From Cellulomonas sp. 73-145 (GTDB lineage: Bacteria > Actinomycetota > Actinomycetes > Actinomycetales > Cellulomonadaceae): 64,000 nucleotides of DNA. Both the position numbers and the translations under genes were made by a program. Under the pieces are notes generated by a model. The model was not told the DNA's origin. It searched no databases and was given only the letters and a program-made list of their open reading frames with translations. Shown here one piece after another: positions 9,231 to 18,647 of the stretch (its first letter is position 1; every line of letters begins with the position of its first letter). The stretch spans positions 1-64,000 of the forward strand of contig MKTI01000002.1 in assembly GCA_001898185.1 (NCBI GenBank), in the 5' to 3' direction.

Positions 9231-10897
9231 TGAAGGTCATGGCCCAGATCGCCATGGTGATGAACCTCGACAAGTGCATCGGCTGCCACACCTGCTCGGT
9301 CACGTGCAAGCAGACGTGGACCAACCGCACCGGCACCGAGTACATGTGGTTCAACAACGTCGAGACGCGCCCGGGCGTCGGCTACCCGCACACCTGGGAG
9401 GACCAGGACCGCTGGAAGGGCGGCTGGACGCGCACCCGCTCGGGCCGGCTCAAGCCGCGGTCCGGCGGCCGGGTGGCCCGGTTCGCCAACCTGTTCGCCA
9501 ACCCGGACCTGCCCGAGATCGTCGACTACTACGAGCCGTGGACGTACGAGTACGACAAGCTGCTCTCGGCGCCCAAGGACTCGAAGGACTTCCCGGTGGC
9601 GCGTCCGGTCAGCCAGCTGACCGGCAAGCCGATGGACACCATCGGCTGGGGCCCCAACTGGGACGACGACCTGGGCGGCTCCACGGAGACGATGCAGCAG
9701 GACCCGGTGCTGGCGAAGATCAACACCGAGGTCCGCGCCGAGATCGAGCAGACGTTCATGTTCTACCTGCCGCGGATCTGCGAGCACTGCCTGAACCCGA
9801 GCTGCGTCGCGGCCTGCCCGTCCGGCGCGATGTACAAGCGGGCCGAGGACGGCATCGTGCTGGTGGACCAGGACCGGTGCCGCGGCTGGCGGATGTGCGT
9901 CTCGTCGTGCCCGTACAAGAAGGTCTACTTCAACCACACCACCGGCAAGGCCGAGAAGTGCACGCTGTGCTACCCGCGCCTGGAGGTCGGTCAGCCGACG
10001 GTGTGCTCCGAGACCTGCGTCGGCCGCCTGCGCTACCTGGGCGTGCTGCTCTACGACGCGGACCGCGTCACCGAGGCCGCCTCGGTCGAGGACCCGCAGG
10101 ACCTCTACATGGCCCAGCGCTCGATCCTGCTCGACCCGTTCGACCCCGAGGTGATCGCGGGCGCGCGGGCCGGCGGCGTGCCGGACTCGTGGGTCAAGGC
10201 CGCCCAGGACTCCCCGATCTGGGCGCTGATCGACACCTACGAGGTCGCGCTGCCGCTGCACCCGGAGTACCGCACGCTGCCGATGGTCTGGTACGTCCCG
10301 CCGCTGTCCCCGGTGGTGGACCGCGTGACCGCTGCCGGCAACGACGGCGAGGACCACAAGATCCTGCTCACGGCGCTGTCGACGATGCGGATCCCGCTGG
10401 AGTACCTCGCCGGGCTGCTGACGGCCGGGGACACCCGACCGGTGGAGCGGTCGCTGCGGCGGTTGGCCGCGATGCGGTCGTACATGCGCGACTTGGACCT
10501 GGGACGCGGGGGGAACGAGGAGATCGCCGGTGCCGTCGGCATGACCGGCGAGCAGGTGCAGGCGATGTACCGGCTGCTCGCGATCGCCAAGTACGACGAC
10601 CGGTACGTCATCCCCACCACGCACCCGGAGACGCCGCGCGGCATCGCCGAGCTGGGCGAGGACGTGACCGGCATGGTCGAGGAGCTGGTCGGCGCCGGTG
10701 AGGGTGCACCGGAGGCGTGCTCGGTCTCCACGTTCCACGGCGGCGGCACGGGTCTGCGGATCACCTCCCGCGGTCGGGCCAAGACGGCGGCGGAGGGCCT
10801 CGCACCGACCCCGGGCCGCGTCAACCTGCTCGACTGGAGCGGTGACTCCGCCCAGGCCGGGCTGTTCCCGCCGGCCGCCGCGGGGGTGGACGCCTGA
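9230..10897 (+). CDS. narH: Nitrate reductase beta subunit NarH
   Basis: Iron-sulfur subunit carrying electrons from NarI haems to NarG. The 555-residue product opens MKVMAQIAMVMNLDKCIGCH, with Cys16, Cys19, Cys22 and Cys26 of the first cluster. Later motifs are CEHCLNPSCVAACPSGA, then CRGWRMCVSSCPYKK, where the Trp replaces a Cys and marks the [3Fe-4S] cluster of NarH, and CTLCYPRLEVGQPTVCSETC. The length is slightly above E. coli NarH (512) owing to the C-terminal region. The ATG overlaps the narG stop by one base, and its own stop overlaps narJ in the same way, a tightly coupled operon. Confidence 0.97.
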   Translation: MKVMAQIAMVMNLDKCIGCHTCSVTCKQTWTNRTGTEYMWFNNVETRPGVGYPHTWEDQDRWKGGWTRTRSGRLKPRSGGRVARFANLFANPDLPEIVDYYEPWTYEYDKLLSAPKDSKDFPVARPVSQLTGKPMDTIGWGPNWDDDLGGSTETMQQDPVLAKINTEVRAEIEQTFMFYLPRICEHCLNPSCVAACPSGAMYKRAEDGIVLVDQDRCRGWRMCVSSCPYKKVYFNHTTGKAEKCTLCYPRLEVGQPTVCSETCVGRLRYLGVLLYDADRVTEAASVEDPQDLYMAQRSILLDPFDPEVIAGARAGGVPDSWVKAAQDSPIWALIDTYEVALPLHPEYRTLPMVWYVPPLSPVVDRVTAAGNDGEDHKILLTALSTMRIPLEYLAGLLTAGDTRPVERSLRRLAAMRSYMRDLDLGRGGNEEIAGAVGMTGEQVQAMYRLLAIAKYDDRYVIPTTHPETPRGIAELGEDVTGMVEELVGAGEGAPEACSVSTFHGGGTGLRITSRGRAKTAAEGLAPTPGRVNLLDWSGDSAQAGLFPPAAAGVDA

Positions 10898-11604
10898 TGG
10901 TCGCCCGCATGGTGCACGCCCCGCGGCTGCCGGAGCTCGCGCGGGTCGTCTGCACCCCCGAGCAGCTGCGGACCGTGCACATGACGGTGTCCGTGCTGCT
11001 GGACTACCCCGGCGAGCGGACAGGTGCCGCGCTGGGCGCCGCGCGCGAGTCGATGGCGGGGCTGCCGCCGCTGGTGCAGCAGGACGTGGAGGCCTTCTGC
11101 GAGTGGGCCGGCCGCAGCGGGCTGCGCGCCATGGCGGAGCACTACGTCGACACGTTCGACCAGCGCCGTCGCTGTGCGCTGTACCTCAGCTACTACGCGG
11201 TGGGCGACACCCGGCAGCGGGGTGCCGCGATCCTCGGGTTCAAGGCGGTGCTGCGCGCCCTCGGCTTCGAGCAGGTGCGCGACGAGCTGGCGGACTACCT
11301 GCCGCTGGTGCTGGAGCTGTCGGGCCTGACGGGCGACCGGCTGGTGCTGGAGCTGCTCGCCTCGCACCGGGAGGGCATCGAGGTGATGCGCTCGGCGCTG
11401 CGCGGGTACCGCTCGCCCTACGCACACCTGCTCGACGCGCTCTGCCGCACGCTCCCGCCGGTGGACGCCGCCACGCACGAGCGGTACCAGCGCCTGGTCA
11501 CCCAGGGGCCGCCGGCCGAGATGGTCGGCACCACGTCGGCCTTCGCCGACGCGATGCCATTCGCACCCGCATTCGCCCTCGCTGACGGGAGCTCCCGCTC
11601 GTGA
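10897..11604 (+). CDS. narJ: Nitrate reductase assembly chaperone NarJ
   Basis: Dedicated chaperone (TorD/NarJ family) needed to load molybdenum cofactor and Fe-S centres into NarG before membrane attachment by NarI. The 235-residue protein shows the family's helical pattern and the recognisable blocks VLLDYPGERT, HYVDTFDQRRRCALYLSYYAVGD and DYLPLVLELSGL. The segment FDxRRRCALYLxYY is a hallmark of NarJ. The start overlaps the narH stop by one base and the end overlaps narI by four bases. It is not expected to be part of the mature enzyme. Confidence 0.95.
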   Translation: MVARMVHAPRLPELARVVCTPEQLRTVHMTVSVLLDYPGERTGAALGAARESMAGLPPLVQQDVEAFCEWAGRSGLRAMAEHYVDTFDQRRRCALYLSYYAVGDTRQRGAAILGFKAVLRALGFEQVRDELADYLPLVLELSGLTGDRLVLELLASHREGIEVMRSALRGYRSPYAHLLDALCRTLPPVDAATHERYQRLVTQGPPAEMVGTTSAFADAMPFAPAFALADGSSRS

Positions 11605-12374
11605 CCACCGCCGACGTCCTGCTCTGGGTCGCGTACCCCTACATCTGCCTGACGCTCCTGGTCGGCGGCATGGTGTGGCGGTGGCGCACCGACCAGTTCG
11701 GCTGGACCACCCGCTCCTCGCAGCTGTACGAGAAGCCGATCCTGCGGGCGGCCTCGCCGACGTTCCACCTCGGGTTCCTCGCGGTGATCGGCGGGCACTT
11801 CGTCGGCCTGCTGGTGCCGAAGACGTGGACCGCGGCGGTCGGCATCCCGCAGCACGTCTACCACCTGACGGCGACCATCGGTGGGTCGGTGGCGGCGTTG
11901 GCGACCGTGCTCGGCCTGGCCGGGCTGCTGTACCGGCGGTTCGCCGTGCGGTCGGTCACGCTGGCCACCACCACGCGGGACAAGGTGATGTACGTCCTGC
12001 TGGTGCTGCCGGTGGCCCTCGGCACGTGGGCGACCGTCGCCAACCAGGTGCTCGGCGGCCCGGAGGGCTACGACTACCGCGAGACGATCAGCCCCTGGCT
12101 CCGCTCGGTGCTGACGTTCTCCCCGCACCCGCAGCTGATGACGGCGGTCCCGCTGTCGTTCCGGCTGCACGTCCTGGCTGGGTTCGCGCTGTTCGCGATC
12201 TGGCCCTTCACGCGCCTGGTGCACGCCGTCACCATCCCGGTGCAGTACCCGACGCGCCCGTACATCGTCTACCGCGCCCGGCGCGCCTCGGTGTCCGCAG
12301 CCGCCGGTCGCCGCGGCTGGGCGCCCGTGCAGCGCTCCGCCGACCGCGACGGCGCTCGGTCCCGGGGCGCATGA
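11601..12374 (+). CDS. narI: Nitrate reductase gamma subunit NarI (cytochrome b)
   Basis: Membrane subunit that oxidises menaquinol and passes electrons through two b haems to NarH. The 257-residue sequence has five hydrophobic helices. The four expected haem-ligand histidines are visible in FHLGFLAVIGGHFVG (first pair) and FRLHVLAGFALFAIWPFTRLVHA (second pair, quoted in part). It starts with GTG inside the end of narJ. The C-terminal tail is Arg/Ala-rich. It is the last structural gene of narKGHJI; a regulator gene follows immediately. Confidence 0.95.
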   Translation: MTTADVLLWVAYPYICLTLLVGGMVWRWRTDQFGWTTRSSQLYEKPILRAASPTFHLGFLAVIGGHFVGLLVPKTWTAAVGIPQHVYHLTATIGGSVAALATVLGLAGLLYRRFAVRSVTLATTTRDKVMYVLLVLPVALGTWATVANQVLGGPEGYDYRETISPWLRSVLTFSPHPQLMTAVPLSFRLHVLAGFALFAIWPFTRLVHAVTIPVQYPTRPYIVYRARRASVSAAAGRRGWAPVQRSADRDGARSRGA

Positions 12375-12410
12375 GCGCCGTGCCGGCGCCCGGCGCGAAA
12401 GGGCGCATCC

Positions 12411-12438
12411 TTGGATCGGACGCCTCGCATGACAGGAT
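12411..12438 (+). promoter_or_regulatory. Possible internal promoter for the downstream regulator
   Basis: TTGGAT (12411-12416), 16 bases, then CAGGAT (12433-12438) resembles a sigma-70-type promoter whose transcript would start about ten bases before, or at, the ATG at 12449. This would give a leaderless or nearly leaderless mRNA. There is no clear ribosome site before that ATG, which fits. An earlier in-frame ATG at 12371 overlapping the narI stop is the alternative. Confidence 0.35.
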
Positions 12439-12448
12439 CACGGCCGAC

Positions 12449-13213
12449 ATGAGCAGCCTCGCCACGCACGACCAGCCCGGTGCTCCGGACGGGCCCGCCA
12501 CCCCGCAGACGCTGATGCGCGCCCTCGAGGCGCTGTCCCCCGCCCAGCACACCTTGCTGCGCGAGGTCGCCCGGTACACCGAGCCGGTCACCGTCACCGA
12601 GCTCGCCGTCGGCATGGGCCTGCACCCGAACTCCGTGCGCGAGTCCATGGCGGCCCTGCTCGACGCCGGCCTGGTGGCCCGGGGCCGTCGGCCCGCGGTC
12701 GGTCGCGGCCGGCCGTCGTGGACCTACCGGTCGGTCGCCCCCGCGCAGCCGTCCGCGCTGGCCCGCGAGTTCGCGGACGTCTGCGCCGCCGTCGCGGACC
12801 ACCTGGCCGACACGGTGCCGGACCCGGAGGCGGCGGCGCGGGACATCGGCTCGCGGTGGGCCCGGCGCATGGTCGACGTGGCCGGGCCGCCCGCCGGCAA
12901 GAACGGTCAGCCGCTCGACGAGCCGCAGCGGATCGACGTGCACGGCGGCCGGCTTCGGCTGCTGCTCAGCTCGCTGGGCTACGGCGCCCTGTCCGAGGAG
13001 ACCCCCGGGCGGCTGACGCTGCACCAGTGCCCGCTGCGCATCGAGGGCCAGGTGCCCAGCCCCCTGGTGTGCCAGATGCACCGCGGGCTGATCGACGAGG
13101 TGCTGCAGCGGGTGTCCCACGGCAACGTGGAGGCCGAGCTGACGCCGTTCGCGGGGCCGGACCACTGCACGGTCGCGCTGCACCTGACCAAGCGGGACGC
13201 CGCCACCGCCTGA
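12449..13213 (+). CDS. SufR-like winged-helix regulator with three conserved cysteines (first copy)
   Basis: DNA-binding regulator. An N-terminal winged helix-turn-helix (about residues 28-95, with TVTELAVGMGLHPNSVRESM and the wing GRGRPSWTY) is followed by an effector domain. In that domain Cys194, Cys208 and Cys240 (LHQCPLR, PLVCQMHRG, PDHC) match the spacing seen in SufR-type Fe-S repressors: thirteen residues between the first two Cys, then a C-terminal Cys, with a conserved His (211) after the second. A second gene at 25225 has the same architecture. Position directly after narI suggests control of the nar, nir or MoCo genes by Fe-S status, oxygen or NO; this is inference. The start is uncertain: 12449 (254 residues) or 12371 (280 residues). 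Confidence 0.75.
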   Translation: MSSLATHDQPGAPDGPATPQTLMRALEALSPAQHTLLREVARYTEPVTVTELAVGMGLHPNSVRESMAALLDAGLVARGRRPAVGRGRPSWTYRSVAPAQPSALAREFADVCAAVADHLADTVPDPEAAARDIGSRWARRMVDVAGPPAGKNGQPLDEPQRIDVHGGRLRLLLSSLGYGALSEETPGRLTLHQCPLRIEGQVPSPLVCQMHRGLIDEVLQRVSHGNVEAELTPFAGPDHCTVALHLTKRDAATA

Positions 13214-13273
13214 GGACGGGTTCGCCGGCCGTGGCGGTGGCCGCGCGGTGGCGGGTCGTCAGGCGACGAGCCG

Positions 13274-14767
13274 TCAGCCCGTCACCTGCAGGACGCCGTG
13301 GGCGCCCTTCTCGGCCAGGCTCATCTCGTGGTTCACCAGGGCGTAGCGGCCCGCGGCCGGCGGCACCAGCTCGACGAACCCGCCCTCGGCCGGCAGCAGG
13401 GACAGCACCTGCGCGCCCGTGCTGCCGGTGGTGGCCCCGTCGGTCGCCGTGCCGTGGTGGATCCGGTACGCGCCCTCCGTCCAGACGGTGTCGAACTGGG
13501 TGCCGACGACGTGGAACGACAGCGCCGCGTTCGGCCCCGCGTCGAGCACCCACAGGCGCACGCGCTGGCCGACGGCCGCCGTCAGAGGGTGCGCGTCGTA
13601 CTGGAAGGCGCGGCCGTTGAACGCCACGACGTCGGGCACCAGCCCGGCGATCTTGGTGGCGTCCGCCGGCTGGCCGTTCGCGCCGAGGTAGAGCTCGGAC
13701 TGGATCACGACGTAGGAGCGGTCCACCTGCTCCAGCCCGTCCGGCTCGATGACGACCGCCCCGAACATGCCGTTGGCGATGTGGCTGGACATCGGCATGG
13801 TCGCGCAGTGGTACATCCAGATGCCGGCACGGCCGGCCGTGAACGTGTAGTCGAGGCTCTGACCAGGCTCGATGGTCCGCATCGGCTGGTCCGGGGCCAC
13901 CTCGCCGGCGTGGAAGTCGATCGAGTGGCCCATCGTCCCGTGGTTCACCAGCGTGATGTGGAACGTGTCGCCCACGCGGCCGTGCAGGATCGGGCCCGGC
14001 GTCGTGCCGTTGTAGGTCCACACCTCGCGCGTCAGGCCGGCGGTCACCGGATCCTGCTGCTGGGTGATGGTGAACGTGTACGAGTGGTCGGTCGACGAGT
14101 CGAGCGGCGGCAGCTGCGCCGGGTAGGCCGGGAGCGCGGCGGCCTCGGCCTGCAGGTCGGCCATGGTGGGGGCGGCGGTGGTGCCGCCGGTGGTCCCCAT
14201 CCCGGGCATGGCTGAGCCGGACGCCGAGCCGGACGACGAACCCGACGAGGAAGATGCCGCCGGCGCCCCGATCGCGACGACGTGCACCACCATGCCCAGC
14301 TGCCGATGGCCCGGCAGCGAGCACCAGCCCTCGAGGTTGCCGCTGATCACCCCGACGTCCAGCACCGCCGTGGCACCGGGCGCCAGAGGCTCCAGGGTCG
14401 CGCCGTTGGCGAACACCAGGTCGTGCCGCTGGTCCCCGCTGTTGACCAGGGTGACGCGCAGCCGGTCGCCGACGGGCACCTGGATGGTGGACGGGGTGAA
14501 CGACATGCCGCTGACGTGCAGCGTCACCTCCGTCGTGTGCCCGGTCGGGGTGACCGTCGTCGTGCCCGCGCCCCCGCCTGCCGTCGCCGCCGGCGTCATC
14601 GTCATCCCACCGCCGGCCAGGCCCGTCGCGGGGCGCGCGAGCAGCACGCCCAGCGCGACACCGACCACGACCACCACGCCGACCACGGCCATCGCCGCCC
14701 GGGACGTCGGCGTGCCCTCGCGGCCCGGCAGCTGCCGGGGTCCGGTCGGGCGGGACTGCTCAGACAT
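13274..14767 (-). CDS. nirK: Copper nitrite reductase NirK with fused N-terminal cupredoxin
   Basis: Reduces nitrite to nitric oxide outside the membrane. The 497-residue protein has a membrane anchor (residues 25-48). A first cupredoxin domain has type 1 copper ligands His115, Cys149, His154 and Met159. After a Ser/Gly linker (170-195) comes a two-domain NirK core. Core residues match NirK: His281, Cys321, His329 and Met334 (type 1 Cu); His286, His320 and His480 (type 2 Cu); Asp284 and His419 (catalytic pair). The fused cupredoxin probably acts as built-in electron donor. GGAGGAG precedes the ATG, which overlaps the upstream membrane gene by eight bases. Confidence 0.9.
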   Translation of the reverse strand: MSEQSRPTGPRQLPGREGTPTSRAAMAVVGVVVVVGVALGVLLARPATGLAGGGMTMTPAATAGGGAGTTTVTPTGHTTEVTLHVSGMSFTPSTIQVPVGDRLRVTLVNSGDQRHDLVFANGATLEPLAPGATAVLDVGVISGNLEGWCSLPGHRQLGMVVHVVAIGAPAASSSSGSSSGSASGSAMPGMGTTGGTTAAPTMADLQAEAAALPAYPAQLPPLDSSTDHSYTFTITQQQDPVTAGLTREVWTYNGTTPGPILHGRVGDTFHITLVNHGTMGHSIDFHAGEVAPDQPMRTIEPGQSLDYTFTAGRAGIWMYHCATMPMSSHIANGMFGAVVIEPDGLEQVDRSYVVIQSELYLGANGQPADATKIAGLVPDVVAFNGRAFQYDAHPLTAAVGQRVRLWVLDAGPNAALSFHVVGTQFDTVWTEGAYRIHHGTATDGATTGSTGAQVLSLLPAEGGFVELVPPAAGRYALVNHEMSLAEKGAHGVLQVTG

Positions 14768-16079
14768 CGGCTCCTCCGAGACTCTCCACCGCGGCCCGTC
14801 GCGCCTTGGCCTGCCGCACCCCGGAGAGCGCGAACAGGACAACGTCGAACGCGTACGCGCCCAGCACCAGCAGCCACCACGCCGTGCGCAGCGCACCGGA
14901 CCCGGTGCCGGTCACGGCGATCAGCAGCAGGGCGGTGCTGCGCAGCACCACGCGCAGCGGCCAGACGGTCTCCAGCACCCCCATGCCCCGGCGGACGGCC
15001 TCCGGACCGCCACCCACCACCACGGGCATCAGGTAGGTCAGCGCGCCGACGAACACCTGCGCCAGGCCGCCGGCCCCGAGCACCGCCAACCAGGGCAGGT
15101 CGGCGTCGCGCAGGGCCGACGCGTCGGCCGCACGGAAGGCGTTGACGGCGATGGCCAGCACGGCGACCAGCGCCCAGCCGATGCCGGCGGTCATGGTCCA
15201 GGTCGCGTAGGCGCGGGGCGCCTTGCCCAGCGCGGCACGCACCAGCGGGAGCGCCACGCCGAGCAGCAGACCGACCACCACCACCAGCAGGCCGATGCCG
15301 ATGCCCGGCATCAGCCCGGCCGTCGCCGCCGTCGCTGCCAGCAGCACGCCGCCGGCCACCCACGGCAGGACGCCGATCGCGTCGTCCACCGCCCGCGGGT
15401 CCATGCGCGTGCGCAGCATCGTGGGACCGAGGGTGACCAGCGTCCCGGCGATCGACAGGCCCAGCCAGCCGCCCACGTTGACCAGGGCGTGCGCCAGCGT
15501 CAGGTCGTCGCGGGCGTGCAGCAGCCAGGCCGGCGCGGTGCGGGCGAACATCGAGACGGTGAGGAAGCCGGCCAGCACGCAGCCGACCACCAGGAAGCCG
15601 GCCGCCACCACGTAGTACCGGATCACCACCGCGAACCGGGACGCCAGGGCGGTGCGGCCCGCACGCAGCAGGGCCAGCCCGTGCCAGCCGATCACCACGC
15701 CGACCAGCCCCGCGGCCGTGACGGTGCCCCACGTGCTGGCCGTCCACATCGCCGCGACCAGGCCGATCAGCACCACGTTGAACGCCACGCTGCGCGCGGT
15801 GGCGTCCCGGCCGGACCGGAGGTCGTCGGGCGCCAGGTGCAGCAGTGCCCGCGTGAAGTACCAGGACCACTGCAGGATCCCGTTGGTCAGCACGCCGAGG
15901 GCGCCGACGTGGATCATGCTCCACAGCGGCTGCGGCAGCGCCGCGGGGTGCAGCAGCCCGACGGCGGTCACCGCCAGCGTGGCCAGCAGCCAGCCGGTGG
16001 TCCACCGGTCCGTCCGGGGCCGTCGCGTCGGCCGCCGCGCCGGGGTTGCCGGCCGTGACAGCCCGCCCAGCCCCGTCAT
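14760..16079 (-). CDS. Polytopic membrane protein of the nirK operon, function unknown
   Basis: A 439-residue protein with about twelve hydrophobic helices. Helix-borne histidines occur in MIHVGALGVLTNGILQW, ARALLH-type and TLAHALVNVGGWLG segments, a pattern compatible with haem or copper binding as in NnrS and haem-copper oxidase relatives. I do not recognise a named family with confidence. It sits between an NnrS-like gene (4-base overlap upstream) and nirK (8-base overlap downstream), so all three are one translationally coupled unit. A role in NirK maturation, copper delivery, quinol oxidation or NO resistance is plausible from position only. Confidence 0.7.
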   Translation of the reverse strand: MTGLGGLSRPATPARRPTRRPRTDRWTTGWLLATLAVTAVGLLHPAALPQPLWSMIHVGALGVLTNGILQWSWYFTRALLHLAPDDLRSGRDATARSVAFNVVLIGLVAAMWTASTWGTVTAAGLVGVVIGWHGLALLRAGRTALASRFAVVIRYYVVAAGFLVVGCVLAGFLTVSMFARTAPAWLLHARDDLTLAHALVNVGGWLGLSIAGTLVTLGPTMLRTRMDPRAVDDAIGVLPWVAGGVLLAATAATAGLMPGIGIGLLVVVVGLLLGVALPLVRAALGKAPRAYATWTMTAGIGWALVAVLAIAVNAFRAADASALRDADLPWLAVLGAGGLAQVFVGALTYLMPVVVGGGPEAVRRGMGVLETVWPLRVVLRSTALLLIAVTGTGSGALRTAWWLLVLGAYAFDVVLFALSGVRQAKARRAAVESLGGADV

Positions 16080-17278
16080 GCCACCACCTCGCGGTCGTCT
16101 CCGGCCGCATCGGTGCGGGCCGGGACCCGCGCTCGTCGTCCGCCCACGGTCACCAGCACCACGGTGCTGCCCAGGAACGCGAGCAGCGCCACCACACTGA
16201 GGGAGCCGCCGAGCTGCCACGCCCCGACCGACGTCCGCGCGTCCGCCACCAGCCGGATCGCCAGCCCGACGTGCAGCATCGCCCACACGGCCCACATCAC
16301 CGGGTGGTACGGCAGCGGCCGCCGGGCGACCGCCGGCACGATGACCGGGGCGTGCGCCACCACCATCGACATGACGAACCCGATGGTCAGCGCGTGCACC
16401 ACCGCGTCGTACCCGAAGCCGGAGAACACCGGTCCGTGCACCATCCAGACGAGCGCCGGCACCATCGCCCACACGTAGCCGGCCAGCATGCAGGCACCCA
16501 TGAACCTGGTCAGACCGCTGCTGCGGACGGTGCGCCGGGCGACGTCGTGCAGCCCGACGTCCACCATCAGCACGCCGAGCGCAAGCCCCAGCAGCGGGTA
16601 CCCCCAGGCGGGGGTCACGACGGTGGCGACCAGCGCGACCAGCAGCAGGCACGACTCGGCGAGGATCCGTGGCTCGGTGGCCGAGGTCATGAACGCCACC
16701 CGGGCCAGCTCCAGCCGTTCGCCGACGATGGTGAGCACCATCAGGGCGGCCCACCACGGCACGATCGTCGCCACCTCGTACCCGCGCGCCCACAGGGCGA
16801 CGCCACCAAGCCCGGCGGCCGCGCCGAGCAGCTGCACCAGCACCGCGACCGACTGCTGCCGGCGCCACACGGTCAGGTAGATCGCCACGAACAGCGCCAT
16901 CGAGGCGACCCACGCCCCGCCCGGCAGCGCGCGGCCCCACGGGACGTGCAGCGGGGTCGACTGGGCCACGAGGAGCAGGGCGCCCAACCCGCCGGCGACC
17001 GGGGCGGCGTAGGCCCAGCCGGAGCGCGGCCGGGACTGCAGGGCGACGGCCCGCTCCAGCATGATGGCGGTGCCGAGGAACCCGTAGATCATGAGGATGC
17101 CGTGGGACGACGCCAGCGCTTGCGAGTGCACCGGCGCGGACACGCCCAGGCGCAGCAGGGCGGCGTCCAGCCCGGACAGCGCCGCGACCAGGACGAGCAC
17201 CAGCACGGCGAGCCGACCGCGGGGCACGCGCCCTGTGGGGACGCCCGTCGCCCGCGCGTCCGGCCGGCTCTTTGTCAC
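16076..17278 (-). CDS. NnrS-like multi-pass membrane protein
   Basis: A 400-residue membrane protein with about twelve helices and conserved-looking histidines at helix ends: SSHGILMIYGFLGTA, VVHALTIGFVMSMVVAHAPV and AMLHVGLAIRLV. The HALTIGFxxxMxxAHxPxIxPA block resembles NnrS, a haem/copper membrane protein that relieves NO stress in denitrifiers. The match is by eye and remote. Start is GTG at 17278; no strong ribosome site is seen, and a TTAGAT -10-like hexamer lies only a few bases upstream, so the true start may be slightly internal. It heads the nirK operon, divergent from moeB. Confidence 0.65.
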   Translation of the reverse strand: MTKSRPDARATGVPTGRVPRGRLAVLVLVLVAALSGLDAALLRLGVSAPVHSQALASSHGILMIYGFLGTAIMLERAVALQSRPRSGWAYAAPVAGGLGALLLVAQSTPLHVPWGRALPGGAWVASMALFVAIYLTVWRRQQSVAVLVQLLGAAAGLGGVALWARGYEVATIVPWWAALMVLTIVGERLELARVAFMTSATEPRILAESCLLLVALVATVVTPAWGYPLLGLALGVLMVDVGLHDVARRTVRSSGLTRFMGACMLAGYVWAMVPALVWMVHGPVFSGFGYDAVVHALTIGFVMSMVVAHAPVIVPAVARRPLPYHPVMWAVWAMLHVGLAIRLVADARTSVGAWQLGGSLSVVALLAFLGSTVVLVTVGGRRARVPARTDAAGDDREVVA

Positions 17279-17286
17279 GGATCTAA

Positions 17287-17298
17287 CCGTAGTAAGTT
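17287..17298 (+). promoter_or_regulatory. Second copy of CCGTAGTAAGTT, nirK-operon/moeB divergent region
   Basis: Exact 12-base match to the element at 3964-3975, here in the 64-base gap between the NnrS-like gene (starting at 17278 on minus) and moeB (17343 on plus). It lies 44 bases before moeB, against 37 bases before narK, in the same orientation. TAAGTT at its 3' end can serve as a -10. On the other strand TTAGAT overlaps its edge and may be the -10 of the nirK operon. Confidence 0.5.
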
Positions 17299-17342
17299 GG
17301 CGACCCGCCGAGTACCGCGCCCACGGCTAGGAGACTGAGGCG

Positions 17343-18643
<1,301 letters not shown>

Positions 18644-18647
<4 letters not shown>

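Noticed and set aside
13214..13273. Terminator between the first regulator and nirK
   Set aside because: Only a 5-base stem (TCGTC/GACGA) could be found, too weak to list.
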